The notes: generated from the sequence alone by a model not told the origin. Numbered from the stretch's first letter, positions 7,119 through 16,176 are shown. The stretch is DNA of 25,143 nucleotides from Hondaea fermentalgiana (GCA_014084085.1 NPFB01000154.1:199791-224933); one strand, 5' to 3'. Numbers and translations are program-made.

Positions 7119-10100
7119 ATGGCGGAGCCCGTGGGCGAGAGCGCGAGCGAGGCCGGGGAGCGCGCGCCGCTCCAGGCTGTCGACCCCAACGCGCCAGGGA
7201 ACGTCAACGAGAAGGCGCCGCACAAGACGTCGAAGGAAACCGGTGCGCCGCCCGACTCGATGGAAACGGAGCAGGAGGGAAAAGACGCCGCAGAGGACAA
7301 TACGCTGACCACGGTCCTCGGCGAGTGCGGCATCCGCTTCGATGCCGGGAAGAACAGCGCGACCCTAAGTAAGGGAGCAGGCACGGGCAAGTGCCTGGTC
7401 CGCCTTCAAAGCATCTTGGACAAGGCCCCTGCACGGGCAGAAGACCTCTTGCAGGACCTCGAGAGCTATGTAATGCAAAGTGGAAAGGAGGGCCTTGCCT
7501 GTCTCCTGAGGCCCCTGGGGGACGGCGAATGCATAATCAAAATGCTCCTCAACGTGCAGTGCACGCAGACACGTGTGATGCGGACACTCTTTCAATGGGT
7601 CGTAGAGTATGCCGCGGACGAGGAGACCTCGGAGGCCGAGCGGCTGCAGCAAGATCTTCCCCGCTCGCTTCTCTTCCAGCTGAGGTTCTTGAACTTTATC
7701 GAGAACGGCGAGGAGCTCGCCGCAGATCTCATGGAATGCTTGAGCTCCGTCTGTCAGGTGAGTCCCGAGTCCAAACGTCTTCCGCGAGAAATCGTGAATA
7801 TCATTCCTGAAGTTCTGGAGGATGCCCAGCATGGTACCGTTGTCGTGCACTTGAAGCAGGTACTCGAGGAGGAGCGCGAGCTTACGGTGCCTATCATCGA
7901 GACGCTGAGCAATCTGCGCATTCCAGAAAAGGACATGGAGGAGCTGCGCTCAACTGTTCTGCAAATTCTCGGATCTGCACCATTTGGCGATTTACCCGTG
8001 GCAATTCAGTTTCTGCTCGAGTCCTTGGGAACAGGGACGGATTCGGCGACCAAGCGTTGCAAGATGGAGGTGATGCAAGATTTACGACAACGATTCGCGC
8101 AAATCTGTAACGAAGACATTGTACACGAGGAGCCTTCGGCGAGCCAAGAATCATACGACGTGACAAATGCTGGCGGCGGCAGCGACGGTAAGGGAGGTCT
8201 TGGTCAGTCTGCTTCGACGGCGTTGCAGGCCAACAACATTCTCGCGATCCTTCAGGTGCTCATGCGCTGTCTTGTCGCTCGCAAAGACCTGTGCAAAACG
8301 TACTTGGAGACCATTGATGGCGCTGTGGGCGGCGGCGGAAGTGAGGAAGGCCTCTCGGTCATCGACATGTGGATCCTCGTTGGTCTACGAGCTCACGCTC
8401 ACTACCGACGCAAGATTACTACATTGTTGCGGCAACACGTGACGAAGACGATGGCAGTTGATGTGAATCTCGTGCGCGCCAGTGTGCGCGGGCACCGCGA
8501 CGTGCTTGACACCCAGTTCAAGCACTTTTTGGATCTCGCCGGCACCTTTCTCAGCGAGGATGGGCTCTCGGTGCGGCAGCGCAACGACGGCGTAAGTCTG
8601 CATCGACTTCGAGACGTCGGAAGGGCACTGTACGTCAGCCTTTTCCGCGAGTTTACAGAGCCTTACTATCGCCAAGAGCTGGTCGTAGCACTGGTAATGC
8701 ATTGTGGGGTTTCGTCAGAGGAGACCGCGGAGCTCGAAGGTGCGCTCGAGTGCATGCTGGATCTCACGCACAAACGGCGCTACGTGCAAGCCCTCGAGCC
8801 GTTCATTGAGTTTATCAAGACGCTCATTCACAGCGCACCGCAAATGCAACTTCGGCACTGCCGGATGGTATTCAGTATTCTCAGTAGCTTTGTTGTGCAC
8901 CGCAGCAACACGGAAGCTGGAGGTGCTGCATGGTTTCATGTGCTCTTGCGGAAGCTTCTCACGAATCCTTCTGAGAGCTCGCGGCGTGCAGGTGCCATTG
9001 GCGCTGTTCAATTTATCAACGCGCACGCGCGCGAATCTTCGCCCGAGGCGGTGGCTGCAGGTGCAGCCGCTCGTTTCAGTCTCTTTGATGATGACGATCA
9101 GGATGAAGACGATGAAGATGACAACAATGACGACCACGGGAAGAAAGCCAATGCGCGGGGAGGGGAGGGCGGAAGTGCGTCATCTCCGCGTCGGAACGGT
9201 GTCTCGCAAGGAAGCTCGTCTTCGGGTCGCTTCGAGTCCGAGTGCAAAGATGTCTTTGACTTGGCGCTCTCCAGCTCGCGCAGCAATGCGCGTACGATGG
9301 CGACATTGTGCGATGAGCTGGGCGCCATGGTGGAAGGCCCGCATGGCCACTTGAACAAGCTTGCGCAGCCAATCGCACTCTACATGGTCGAGGAGCTGAA
9401 CATTGAATTCATGGAGCGCTTTTGTACGAGCATGCCTGGCGCAAGCAGCTCGGTCTCGTCGTCGTCGTCGTCGTCATCATCATCGTCTTCCACATCAGCA
9501 AAGCCGACGCGCTTGCGTCTTCGCTGTTTCACGGACCTGGACGCCGAGCCACTCTACGACGAGAACAAGGGGAGTAACCTTGTGGCCATCAACCTTCTTC
9601 CGAATCTTGCCAAGGGCATGCAAGATCCACGACTTCAGGAACGCTACCTGTACCTGGCGCCAATGCTGCGCGGAGCGATGGCCTTGGCTGGTGTCGCGGG
9701 CAAGCGAGAGGCCATGAGCGCGCTTCTCGGCGCTCCCATGCTTCTTGGATCCGAAGACGCATGCAACACGTTTTTTGCCTTGCCTGAAGCCGACGAGGAT
9801 GCGGAACGAGCGCAAGGTGCCGTTTGCCTGAGTATTTACCACGCCATTAATTGGGTGCGCGAGCTGATCAATGTGTCGGCGGAGGACATGGATGACGATG
9901 AGGTGAAACGTAAAATTTTTGCGCGCTTTGACCTTCTCGAAGAGATGCACAACCTCTTGGAGACCCTTTTGCAGCAGGCCAAGAGTGGCGCCGTCTTTGC
10001 CATGCTTCCCGTACAGCGTAGTGAGGCAACAATGCTCAGCATTGCTCCATTGGCCTCTGGGTCTGGCTCTTCGGGGGGGAAACGTGCAAGCAAGGACGAG

Positions 10101-11906
10101 ACGGGCTTGCCCAAGGACTTGAGTGAGGTCTTGCGAGCGAGCTACAGACCTTTTCGTATGCAAGTCTTTTCCTTGCTCGATGCGTCGGCGGCTCTCAAGA
10201 CGCATCCTCATGCAGCGCGTGCGCTGCTTGCTTCGCTTTTGGAGACTGTCAAACTGGCCATGAATCCTAAGCGAAGCTTTTTTGGCAAGAGGCCCAAAAA
10301 GGGCGGTGCGCAGGGCAGTGCGCGGATTGAGACGGACCCCGACGAGCTTCTCGAACCGCTTCGAGCACGAATGCCAGCCATGTATGCTTTGGCCACGAGC
10401 CAATTTGAAGAGCTGGAGCACATGGAAGAGGACGAGGAGGGCGCAGCTGATCCCGAGCCACGTAAAGTGTTGGTGGACTGCGTGCTGACCAATTGCAAGG
10501 TCTTGCATGAGGTGGCGCGGTGTCCTCGCTCGAGAACGGATCGCTCCTTTCGCTCTCACGTAGAGCTCGTCCTTGCCGCATTCAGCTCGGCAGACCTGCC
10601 TTCGCAAGAACACGACGCGGCCGACGATTCGTCAGCGGAAGACAAGGCCTCAGCTGCCGAGAGCAAGGACAAGTCTCAATCGACCGGGGACCGGCCCCTG
10701 CTCTCCGAAGCTGTCATCCTTGTGGAGAAGCTATTAGAGAGCGAGAGCATGTCGCGCACGGAAACAAAATTGAGCCTCGTGGATTTGCTTGTGGATCTGG
10801 TTCCCTTTGTCCGCTCGCGCGGTGCTCTCGAAGATCGGGTGTCCAAGCAATGCAGCCGACTCTTGCGCAAGGGCCACGCGGATCAGAATCTGACAAAAGC
10901 AACAATTGGGCGTTTGCTCGATTTGCACCTGCGCTTTGACACCCAGCCGCTGCAGAGGATGGAGGAACTCATCAATGACATGGCCAGCGTCGCGGAAACG
11001 CCCGGATCCAGTGGCGAAACCTTTGAGACGTTGAGTATTGGGACGCTCCCTTACTTTTATGAACCCGTGCTGCGCGCACTTTTGCGCGGACTGGACCAGC
11101 TCGACTTTCAAAGTCACCTTCCCCAAAGCAAGGCAGCAGGAGGAAAGCGTCGTGGTCCCGAAAAGGGCCCCAAGTCTCGCAAGGGCAAGGCGGCCAAACG
11201 CCGCAAGCGCAGCAATGGCGAGCACGGAGACGAAGACGATGATGACGAAGACGATGATGGTGGTGGTGGTGATGACCAGGATGAGGAAGAAGAGGACGAG
11301 GACCAAGAGGACGAAGATGGCGAGAGCCGGGCCGCCGAAGACAGCGGAGCCGAAGACGAAGCTGTCTCTGGGCGCTCAGTGAACGACCTGAGCCCTGGCG
11401 CGGAAGACGAGTCGGTCGCCCCGCGTCGGGCGCCAAAGAAGTCCGTGAGCGCGACGCTTGACGACGCGGAAGCCCTTGTGGATCTCATTCGGAAGACGAT
11501 TTTACTCACTCGCATGTGTCCCACGAAAAAGACCTTGCTTGTGATGGCTGTTCGACAAGGACGCGCCATCATTGAGCGCTTCATGAAGATCGCGATGCCT
11601 TTTCTTGCGCGCTATTTCCGGCAGCCTGCAAACCAGAACAAGATTGTGCGTATTTTTCGTGGATTGCAGCAGAGCACGCGGCAGCTGCAGAGCATCTGTG
11701 ACTCGGCCAAGTCGAACAAGGACCTTTCCTTGGTCTCTGCGGTGCCCAAGTTGCGCAAGATCCTCGAGTCCCTCATTCTTGCTGCCAAGGGTCTCTGCCA
11801 AGCCTCGGGAACTCTGAGTGCCTTTACTACTGGCAATCTTAAGCGGCGCAATGTGGACGGTTCGTTGCGCAAAGATCCGGTTCTTGAGGCTGATGACACC
11901 GAGTAA
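7119..11906 (+). CDS. FANCD2: FANCD2 homologue, Fanconi anaemia DNA-crosslink repair protein
   Basis: A 1595-residue protein (human about 1450) in one uninterrupted frame, started at the first in-frame ATG in good context (GGATGG). In other eukaryotes FANCD2 pairs with FANCI and is monoubiquitinated to clamp on DNA at interstrand crosslinks. Family matches run the length of the protein: the L-T-V-P-I-x-(D/E)-x-L-S-x-L-R region (about 251-270), LRKLL...GAIGAV (610-630), a VAINLLP motif (about 820), and a C-terminal QGRAIIERFMKIAMPFL block followed by GNLKRRNVDG, like human GNLKNRDLQG. The position aligned with the human ubiquitin-acceptor lysine is Arg622. Inserts include an acidic run (about 655-676), poly-Ser (about 775-795) and a basic NLS-like stretch (about 1340-1366) followed by an Asp/Glu-rich run (to about 1420). 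The long acidic C-terminal tail of vertebrates is missing. A CAGGTGAGT at 7755-7763 resembles a splice donor, but homology continues through it. Confidence 0.92.
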   Translation: MAEPVGESASEAGERAPLQAVDPNAPGNVNEKAPHKTSKETGAPPDSMETEQEGKDAAEDNTLTTVLGECGIRFDAGKNSATLSKGAGTGKCLVRLQSILDKAPARAEDLLQDLESYVMQSGKEGLACLLRPLGDGECIIKMLLNVQCTQTRVMRTLFQWVVEYAADEETSEAERLQQDLPRSLLFQLRFLNFIENGEELAADLMECLSSVCQVSPESKRLPREIVNIIPEVLEDAQHGTVVVHLKQVLEEERELTVPIIETLSNLRIPEKDMEELRSTVLQILGSAPFGDLPVAIQFLLESLGTGTDSATKRCKMEVMQDLRQRFAQICNEDIVHEEPSASQESYDVTNAGGGSDGKGGLGQSASTALQANNILAILQVLMRCLVARKDLCKTYLETIDGAVGGGGSEEGLSVIDMWILVGLRAHAHYRRKITTLLRQHVTKTMAVDVNLVRASVRGHRDVLDTQFKHFLDLAGTFLSEDGLSVRQRNDGVSLHRLRDVGRALYVSLFREFTEPYYRQELVVALVMHCGVSSEETAELEGALECMLDLTHKRRYVQALEPFIEFIKTLIHSAPQMQLRHCRMVFSILSSFVVHRSNTEAGGAAWFHVLLRKLLTNPSESSRRAGAIGAVQFINAHARESSPEAVAAGAAARFSLFDDDDQDEDDEDDNNDDHGKKANARGGEGGSASSPRRNGVSQGSSSSGRFESECKDVFDLALSSSRSNARTMATLCDELGAMVEGPHGHLNKLAQPIALYMVEELNIEFMERFCTSMPGASSSVSSSSSSSSSSSSTSAKPTRLRLRCFTDLDAEPLYDENKGSNLVAINLLPNLAKGMQDPRLQERYLYLAPMLRGAMALAGVAGKREAMSALLGAPMLLGSEDACNTFFALPEADEDAERAQGAVCLSIYHAINWVRELINVSAEDMDDDEVKRKIFARFDLLEEMHNLLETLLQQAKSGAVFAMLPVQRSEATMLSIAPLASGSGSSGGKRASKDETGLPKDLSEVLRASYRPFRMQVFSLLDASAALKTHPHAARALLASLLETVKLAMNPKRSFFGKRPKKGGAQGSARIETDPDELLEPLRARMPAMYALATSQFEELEHMEEDEEGAADPEPRKVLVDCVLTNCKVLHEVARCPRSRTDRSFRSHVELVLAAFSSADLPSQEHDAADDSSAEDKASAAESKDKSQSTGDRPLLSEAVILVEKLLESESMSRTETKLSLVDLLVDLVPFVRSRGALEDRVSKQCSRLLRKGHADQNLTKATIGRLLDLHLRFDTQPLQRMEELINDMASVAETPGSSGETFETLSIGTLPYFYEPVLRALLRGLDQLDFQSHLPQSKAAGGKRRGPEKGPKSRKGKAAKRRKRSNGEHGDEDDDDEDDDGGGGDDQDEEEEDEDQEDEDGESRAAEDSGAEDEAVSGRSVNDLSPGAEDESVAPRRAPKKSVSATLDDAEALVDLIRKTILLTRMCPTKKTLLVMAVRQGRAIIERFMKIAMPFLARYFRQPANQNKIVRIFRGLQQSTRQLQSICDSAKSNKDLSLVSAVPKLRKILESLILAAKGLCQASGTLSAFTTGNLKRRNVDGSLRKDPVLEADDTE

Positions 11907-12188
11907 TGTACAACCAGATTTTCATTTTCTTCTCCTGCTTGCGACGATGCTGTGGAAACAAAGATAAATGTCCTGCTGTTTCATTAGTAGGAACTCTGAG
12001 GGCCATTACTTACTACTGGCAATCTTGAGCGGCGCAACGTGGACGGCTCATTGCGCAAGGATCTGGTTCTTGAGGCTAATGACATCGAGTCATATAACAC
12101 CAGATTTCGTTTTTCTTCTCCTTTAAAGATCGACTTGTGACCATGCGCCGGCGGAAACAAAGAAAATGTGCTGTTCTTTCGTTCTTAG
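11809..12188 (+). repeat. Tandem duplication of the FANCD2 3' end
   Basis: Two direct copies of about 182-198 bases. Copy 1 (11809-11990) is the last 32 codons of FANCD2, the stop codon and the start of the 3'UTR. Copy 2 (11991-about 12188) follows without a gap, starting at the same GAACTCTGAG. The copies share long runs such as TACTACTGGCAATCTT and a similar TTCTTCTCCT...GAAACAAAGA stretch in the UTR part. The boundaries are visible by eye; the right end fades gradually. Confidence 0.93.
11991..12099 (+). pseudogene. Decayed copy of the FANCD2 C-terminal coding end
   Basis: Second copy of the tandem duplication, coding part only. It carries a 4-base net insertion near 12001-12012, several substitutions (including Lys to Glu in GNLKRR) and loss of the stop: the copy of GAGTAA reads GAGTCA. 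It is separated from the live gene by the true stop at 11904-11906, so it is not read in frame. A polypyrimidine-like stretch ending in TAG sits directly before it, so use as an alternative last exon cannot be excluded, although the frame would shift. Confidence 0.8.
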
Positions 12189-12630
12189 TCAAGGTCTCAA
12201 AATTCATCGTTTATTTCAGGTGGCATACAGCAATTTATTGCGACAAAGACGCTCGAAAACATCTCACCCTCTCTTTCTGCCCTCGCCTCCCATCCTTCCC
12301 TTCCCTGTTTTTCGCGCTAGGCGTAGGCCTAGGCCTGGTAAAGAGAAGGAGAAAAAGAAGCAGCAAAACAAGGTAAAAGATGACCGTCCTGACCGTTACG
12401 CTATCTGGGGCCCGGATTACTAGTATGCTATCAAATACAAGTGGCACAATGGCCACAATCTTGAACTCGAAAAAGAGAGCTTGCCTATGTGATGCGAAAG
12501 TCGGCGAGCGAATAAAAGTGAGTTGAGTGAGAGTGAGTTGAAATAAGTGAGTGGTCCCAGCACGGCGGCACGAAGGCACACGGCGAGCAGCAAATCGAGA
12601 GTTACGAGGCCATCGGCAAGCGATGCTGCC
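12189..12630. other. Intergenic spacer and leader of the ankyrin-WW-kinesin gene
   Basis: No gene is seen. The stretch contains AGGCCTAGGCCT-like palindromic sequence near 12325-12342, an A/G-rich run near 12340-12375, and a GAGT/GTGA-rich stretch at about 12520-12552 just upstream of the next open frame. A TAA at 12544-12546 closes the frame of the downstream gene, so its coding sequence cannot begin before 12547 without a splice. Confidence 0.6.
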
Positions 12631-15582
12631 ATGGGCGCAGCGGCAAGCAGTAGGGGCCGTCTGGACACCACCAGTCCAGCGAAGGTCAAGGTAGCGAAGA
12701 ATGCGTACGGTTCTACGAAAGGCCTCCTCGTGGCCGCCCGCGCTGCCGCTTCGCCTGGGGCTAGCGAGGACTTGAGGAAGCACACCAAAGAGAAGGACCA
12801 GAGTGACGAGGAGCTCGCGCGTGTCCCCTTGGCAGGGCGCGGGTCGGAGGTCGAGCGCATTGGAGCGAATACCTTTGCCACAGACGCAGTGGAGAGCAAA
12901 ACTCCCGGCGACGTCCCAGAACCAGCATCAGCATCTGTAGCAGACACAAGATCTTCCCTCATTGCTGTCGAGGAGTTCATCGTTGGTGCAGACGAGGACG
13001 AAGTGCGATTCTCAGCAGCTTCCAGCAAGGCACATTCAGAAAATTGGCGTCGTAAGGCCCCCACTCAGGGTGTGAAAACACCAACGCATCGATCGGAAAC
13101 GAGCGCATCTGCCGCGCAGAGCAATCAGAACAATCACGACGAAGACAGCAACACAAGCAATGCAGAACCAGGAAGATTGAGTCACATTGGCACACGTCCA
13201 ACGCATGAGCCACTTTCGCCTAGCGTGGTGGTGCAGCAGGTCCGTGAGGGTGCCGAACTCACGGGCCTGGGAAGCCCAAGCTGCAGTTCCCCGAAGCAGG
13301 ACATTCGCAAGAGTCTTGCTGACCCGAAAATGAGGTCGAGCGTATTGCTGAGTCTTGTTCCTCTCGCAGAAACAGGCGACGGCGAGGTGGACGAACTTCT
13401 TGGGGAGAGCATGAAGGAAGCCGATCCAGCGACGTGCGATGCGGAGGGCAACACACTTCTCATCAAGGCGGTCGAATTCGGCAAACCTGGCCTTGTGCGC
13501 GCAGCGCTACGCAGAGGTTGCGCAGTGAATGCTCAGAACAGTCACGGTTTTGCTGCGTTGCACTTTGCGTGCTACAGGTCGTCGGCGTCGACCAAGGTGG
13601 CGAAGCGTCTTTTGGAGGCTGGTGCAGACCCAGACATTTTGGACAATCACGGCGTTTCGCCCCTTCATTATGCCGCGGCAGAGGGCAGCGTGGCGCTTCT
13701 TGCGCTGCTCCTTTTTTACAAGGCCAAGGTTGATATCAAGGATGATTGCGGATGTACTGCCTTGGACTATGCGGCGCAGACCGGATCCGAGCAGTGCGTG
13801 ACCCTGCTTCAAAACAAGATGCCGCGGCACGGCTCTTGGCAGGTGTCTGTAGATCCTGTTTCGCGGTGCTGTTTTTACGTCAATCGGGACACGGGCGAGA
13901 CGTCATGGCAACGTCCGCAGGAAGAGGGCGAAAGCAAGGTCGCATCTCGCCCGCAGCGCGCAGAACGAGATATTGTCGAAACGGGCGGGGCCAGCAACAA
14001 ACTTGTCGAAGAAGACATGGACTGTTTTTCAGAAAATGACTTGCTCGCGTCTGTTGAGGTAACGCAAGCATCCGTAGCTGCAGCTGGTGTCGTCGCCTCC
14101 CCTCGACGTCCAGCGTCCCAGTCCGTGCAGCGCGTCGGCAAGAAGACTAGTACGACTGATCGCCTTGAGGCCAAGACGCCCGAGTATGATGACTTGAGGC
14201 AAGATAACGCCACGTTGAGTCTGGAAAGAGCCGAAGCAGATGGCCATGACACTGGGTCGGACTCGAGGGTGGCGAAGACAAGTCACAAGAGCGGGAGTGA
14301 AAATAATTGCAAGGCTGCAAAGACTCCGATCGAGAAAGAAGAAGAAAAAGAAGAAGAAAAACGAGAAGACTTGGACGTTCCGGAGGGCGCGAAAGGTACT
14401 TTGAAGGAGAATGATGCCGCGTCAAGATCGACCAAGGCCAAAAAGACAACCCGTGAGAATGGCAACGTACATTGCGGCAAGGCCGATGAGGTCTTGATCG
14501 AGGAAGACTTGGACATTGTCGATGGCAAGGACGATGTAGGGCGAGATGGAACAGAGACCAATTCGAGACCTGAGCAGGCCAAAGCCTCAGGTGGTGCGAG
14601 TGGTGAGGCGATTCGCAAGAAGACCGAGGACGTCTTGATCGAAGAAGATCTGGACGTTTCTGACGGAGAGGTCATAACTGCTGCGACGCAAGCCGGCAAA
14701 AGAGCGTCAGAGACAGATCGACGCGTGGAAGTGAGTTGCCGCATTCGCACTGCGTCCAAAGTAGGGCGACATGGGCAAGATGGTTCACCTGGAGTGTTTG
14801 TGGGTGAGGGCGGGGCATTGTGTATCGCTCGATCCCGGGGCGTGGAGACACACGAGTGCTTTGACCTCGTGTTTGGGTCAGACGTGAGCGAGGAAGATGT
14901 CTTTGCGCAGGGCCCGTTTGCGAGGCACGCTGAGACATGTCTGGTAGAGGGCCACCGGCGCGTGTGCGTCGTATGTAGCGGCGCAGCGGGCACGGGCAAG
15001 TCGCAGACTGCAATGTCGGTGTTCCAGAGATCCGTGGAGCACACGCTCGCGTTGGATGGAGCGGGTCTTGAGGTCGTGTTCCGCATTTTCGACGGGGTCA
15101 GTTTGCAGGAGGTGGGCGGGGCCGAGACGTGCACGTGCGCAGAAGAGGTCGCACGAGCGTGGCAGCGTGCGGAGCGCGCCATGGCGGCGTCCCTGTGTGG
15201 AGTTCTGGGCCGGAGACTCCGCGCTCACCTCGTGGTGGAGGCACGCGCGCGCGGTTCGAGGCGCGGGCGATTCCTGGTGGTGGACCTCGCGCCTCCCCAG
15301 CGCGGGGGTCTCTCGGAGCGCGTGGAGTACAGGTCGAAGACGGACGATGCACGTGCGCGCGGTCTGGACGCAGCTGTGGACGCGCTGGAGCAGGGTCTGA
15401 GAGCGGTGTCGCGAGGACGGGACGCGGACCCGGGCGCGGGCGCGAGCCGAGACTTCGTGTCGCTGGCGGTCGTGGACAGCGACGTGGTGCATTTGGTCGT
15501 GCACGTGGACTCTGCCGAGATGAATCTGCACGAGGCGGAGAAGGCGGCGACCTTGGCTCGCAAGCTCAGGTCATCCAACTAG
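12631..15582 (+). CDS. Ankyrin-repeat/WW protein with C-terminal degenerate kinesin-like domain
   Basis: 983 residues from the first in-frame ATG (CCATGG context). The protein starts MGAAASS, which fits an N-myristoylation signal (Gly2, Ser6). After a disordered region (to about 260) come four ankyrin repeats (about 269-395) and a WW domain (401-431; Trp403, Tyr-Val-Asn, TGETSW with Trp426, Pro429). A charged region (about 440-698) carries spaced EEDLD motifs at 460, 579, 624 and 671. Residues 699-983 resemble a kinesin motor: CRIRT for the first strand, FDLVFGSDVSEEDVF, P-loop GAAGTGKS (784-791), RAHLVVEA near switch I, VVDLA (883-887) and a final E-x-x-x-T-L-x-x-K-L-R like the family's ETLSTLRFA. 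Switch I lacks SSRSH, DLAGSE reads DLAPPQ, and no YRDSKLT-like microtubule-binding segment is seen. Probably an ATP-binding scaffold rather than a motor. Closest kinesin class not recognised. Confidence 0.75.
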   Translation: MGAAASSRGRLDTTSPAKVKVAKNAYGSTKGLLVAARAAASPGASEDLRKHTKEKDQSDEELARVPLAGRGSEVERIGANTFATDAVESKTPGDVPEPASASVADTRSSLIAVEEFIVGADEDEVRFSAASSKAHSENWRRKAPTQGVKTPTHRSETSASAAQSNQNNHDEDSNTSNAEPGRLSHIGTRPTHEPLSPSVVVQQVREGAELTGLGSPSCSSPKQDIRKSLADPKMRSSVLLSLVPLAETGDGEVDELLGESMKEADPATCDAEGNTLLIKAVEFGKPGLVRAALRRGCAVNAQNSHGFAALHFACYRSSASTKVAKRLLEAGADPDILDNHGVSPLHYAAAEGSVALLALLLFYKAKVDIKDDCGCTALDYAAQTGSEQCVTLLQNKMPRHGSWQVSVDPVSRCCFYVNRDTGETSWQRPQEEGESKVASRPQRAERDIVETGGASNKLVEEDMDCFSENDLLASVEVTQASVAAAGVVASPRRPASQSVQRVGKKTSTTDRLEAKTPEYDDLRQDNATLSLERAEADGHDTGSDSRVAKTSHKSGSENNCKAAKTPIEKEEEKEEEKREDLDVPEGAKGTLKENDAASRSTKAKKTTRENGNVHCGKADEVLIEEDLDIVDGKDDVGRDGTETNSRPEQAKASGGASGEAIRKKTEDVLIEEDLDVSDGEVITAATQAGKRASETDRRVEVSCRIRTASKVGRHGQDGSPGVFVGEGGALCIARSRGVETHECFDLVFGSDVSEEDVFAQGPFARHAETCLVEGHRRVCVVCSGAAGTGKSQTAMSVFQRSVEHTLALDGAGLEVVFRIFDGVSLQEVGGAETCTCAEEVARAWQRAERAMAASLCGVLGRRLRAHLVVEARARGSRRGRFLVVDLAPPQRGGLSERVEYRSKTDDARARGLDAAVDALEQGLRAVSRGRDADPGAGASRDFVSLAVVDSDVVHLVVHVDSAEMNLHEAEKAATLARKLRSSN

Positions 15583-15901
15583 CTAGCATCTCGCCGCCAC
15601 TCTGCCTTCGGCCCGTGGGGACCGTCCGCGTGCCCGCCCGCCCGCCTGCCCATCCACGACGTTGGACGATACTTTCGACGATGTCGCTCGCCGTCGACCC
15701 CCGCGGCCCATGCGGTCCGGCTGCTGGTGCTGCTCCTGGCGCTGTGCCGGTGCTGGTGCCGCCGCGTCTGCAGCTGCGCTGCTGCAGAGCCGACGTGCGA
15801 GGGCGAGGAGGATCGGAGAAACGAAGCGGCTGCGGCACGCGCCAGAGGAGGGTGCAAAGAGCTAGCTCAGCTAGCCTGCACGGGCTCTCTGAGTGTGTCG
15901 G

Positions 15902-15917
15902 TCTCTCTCTCTCTCTC
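15902..15917. repeat. (TC)8 microsatellite
   Basis: Eight TC dinucleotides. Similar CT runs occur at 16976-16994, 20405-20427 and 22347-22367. Confidence 0.9.
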
Positions 15918-16049
15918 AAGACTCCGCGCACTCGCTCCGGCGGCGCGGCGCGGGCGACAGGCTGCGTGGCAGCTGCAGCTGCAGATCGACTGCGACCCGA
16001 CCTCGCGCTTCCCTGGACAGAGGTCGAATCATGCGATGATGGATTTGGT

Positions 16050-16107
16050 TGAACGAACGAACGAATGAGCCAAGGGACGAAGGAAGGAAGGAAGGAAGGA
16101 AGGAAGG
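16050..16107. repeat. (GAAC)n and (AAGG)n microsatellites
   Basis: Two adjacent arrays: about four GAAC units (16050-16066), then about seven AAGG units (16079-16107). Both are purine-rich on the + strand. Confidence 0.88.
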
Positions 16108-16176
16108 GACGAATCCATGCATGAATGACGCACGCACGAGGCTTGCAGGCGCGGTCGCTTGCTTGCCTGCTTGCAG

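Noticed and set aside
7755..7763. Splice donor CAGGTGAGT inside FANCD2
   Set aside because: The reading frame and FANCD2 similarity continue straight through it, so no intron is needed.
12547..12630. GTG as start of the ankyrin-WW-kinesin-like protein
   Set aside because: Nuclear genes start at ATG as a rule. The ATG at 12631 has good context and yields a myristoylation-type N-terminus. The same reasoning removed GTG/TTG starts at 632, 6757 (minus) and 7071.
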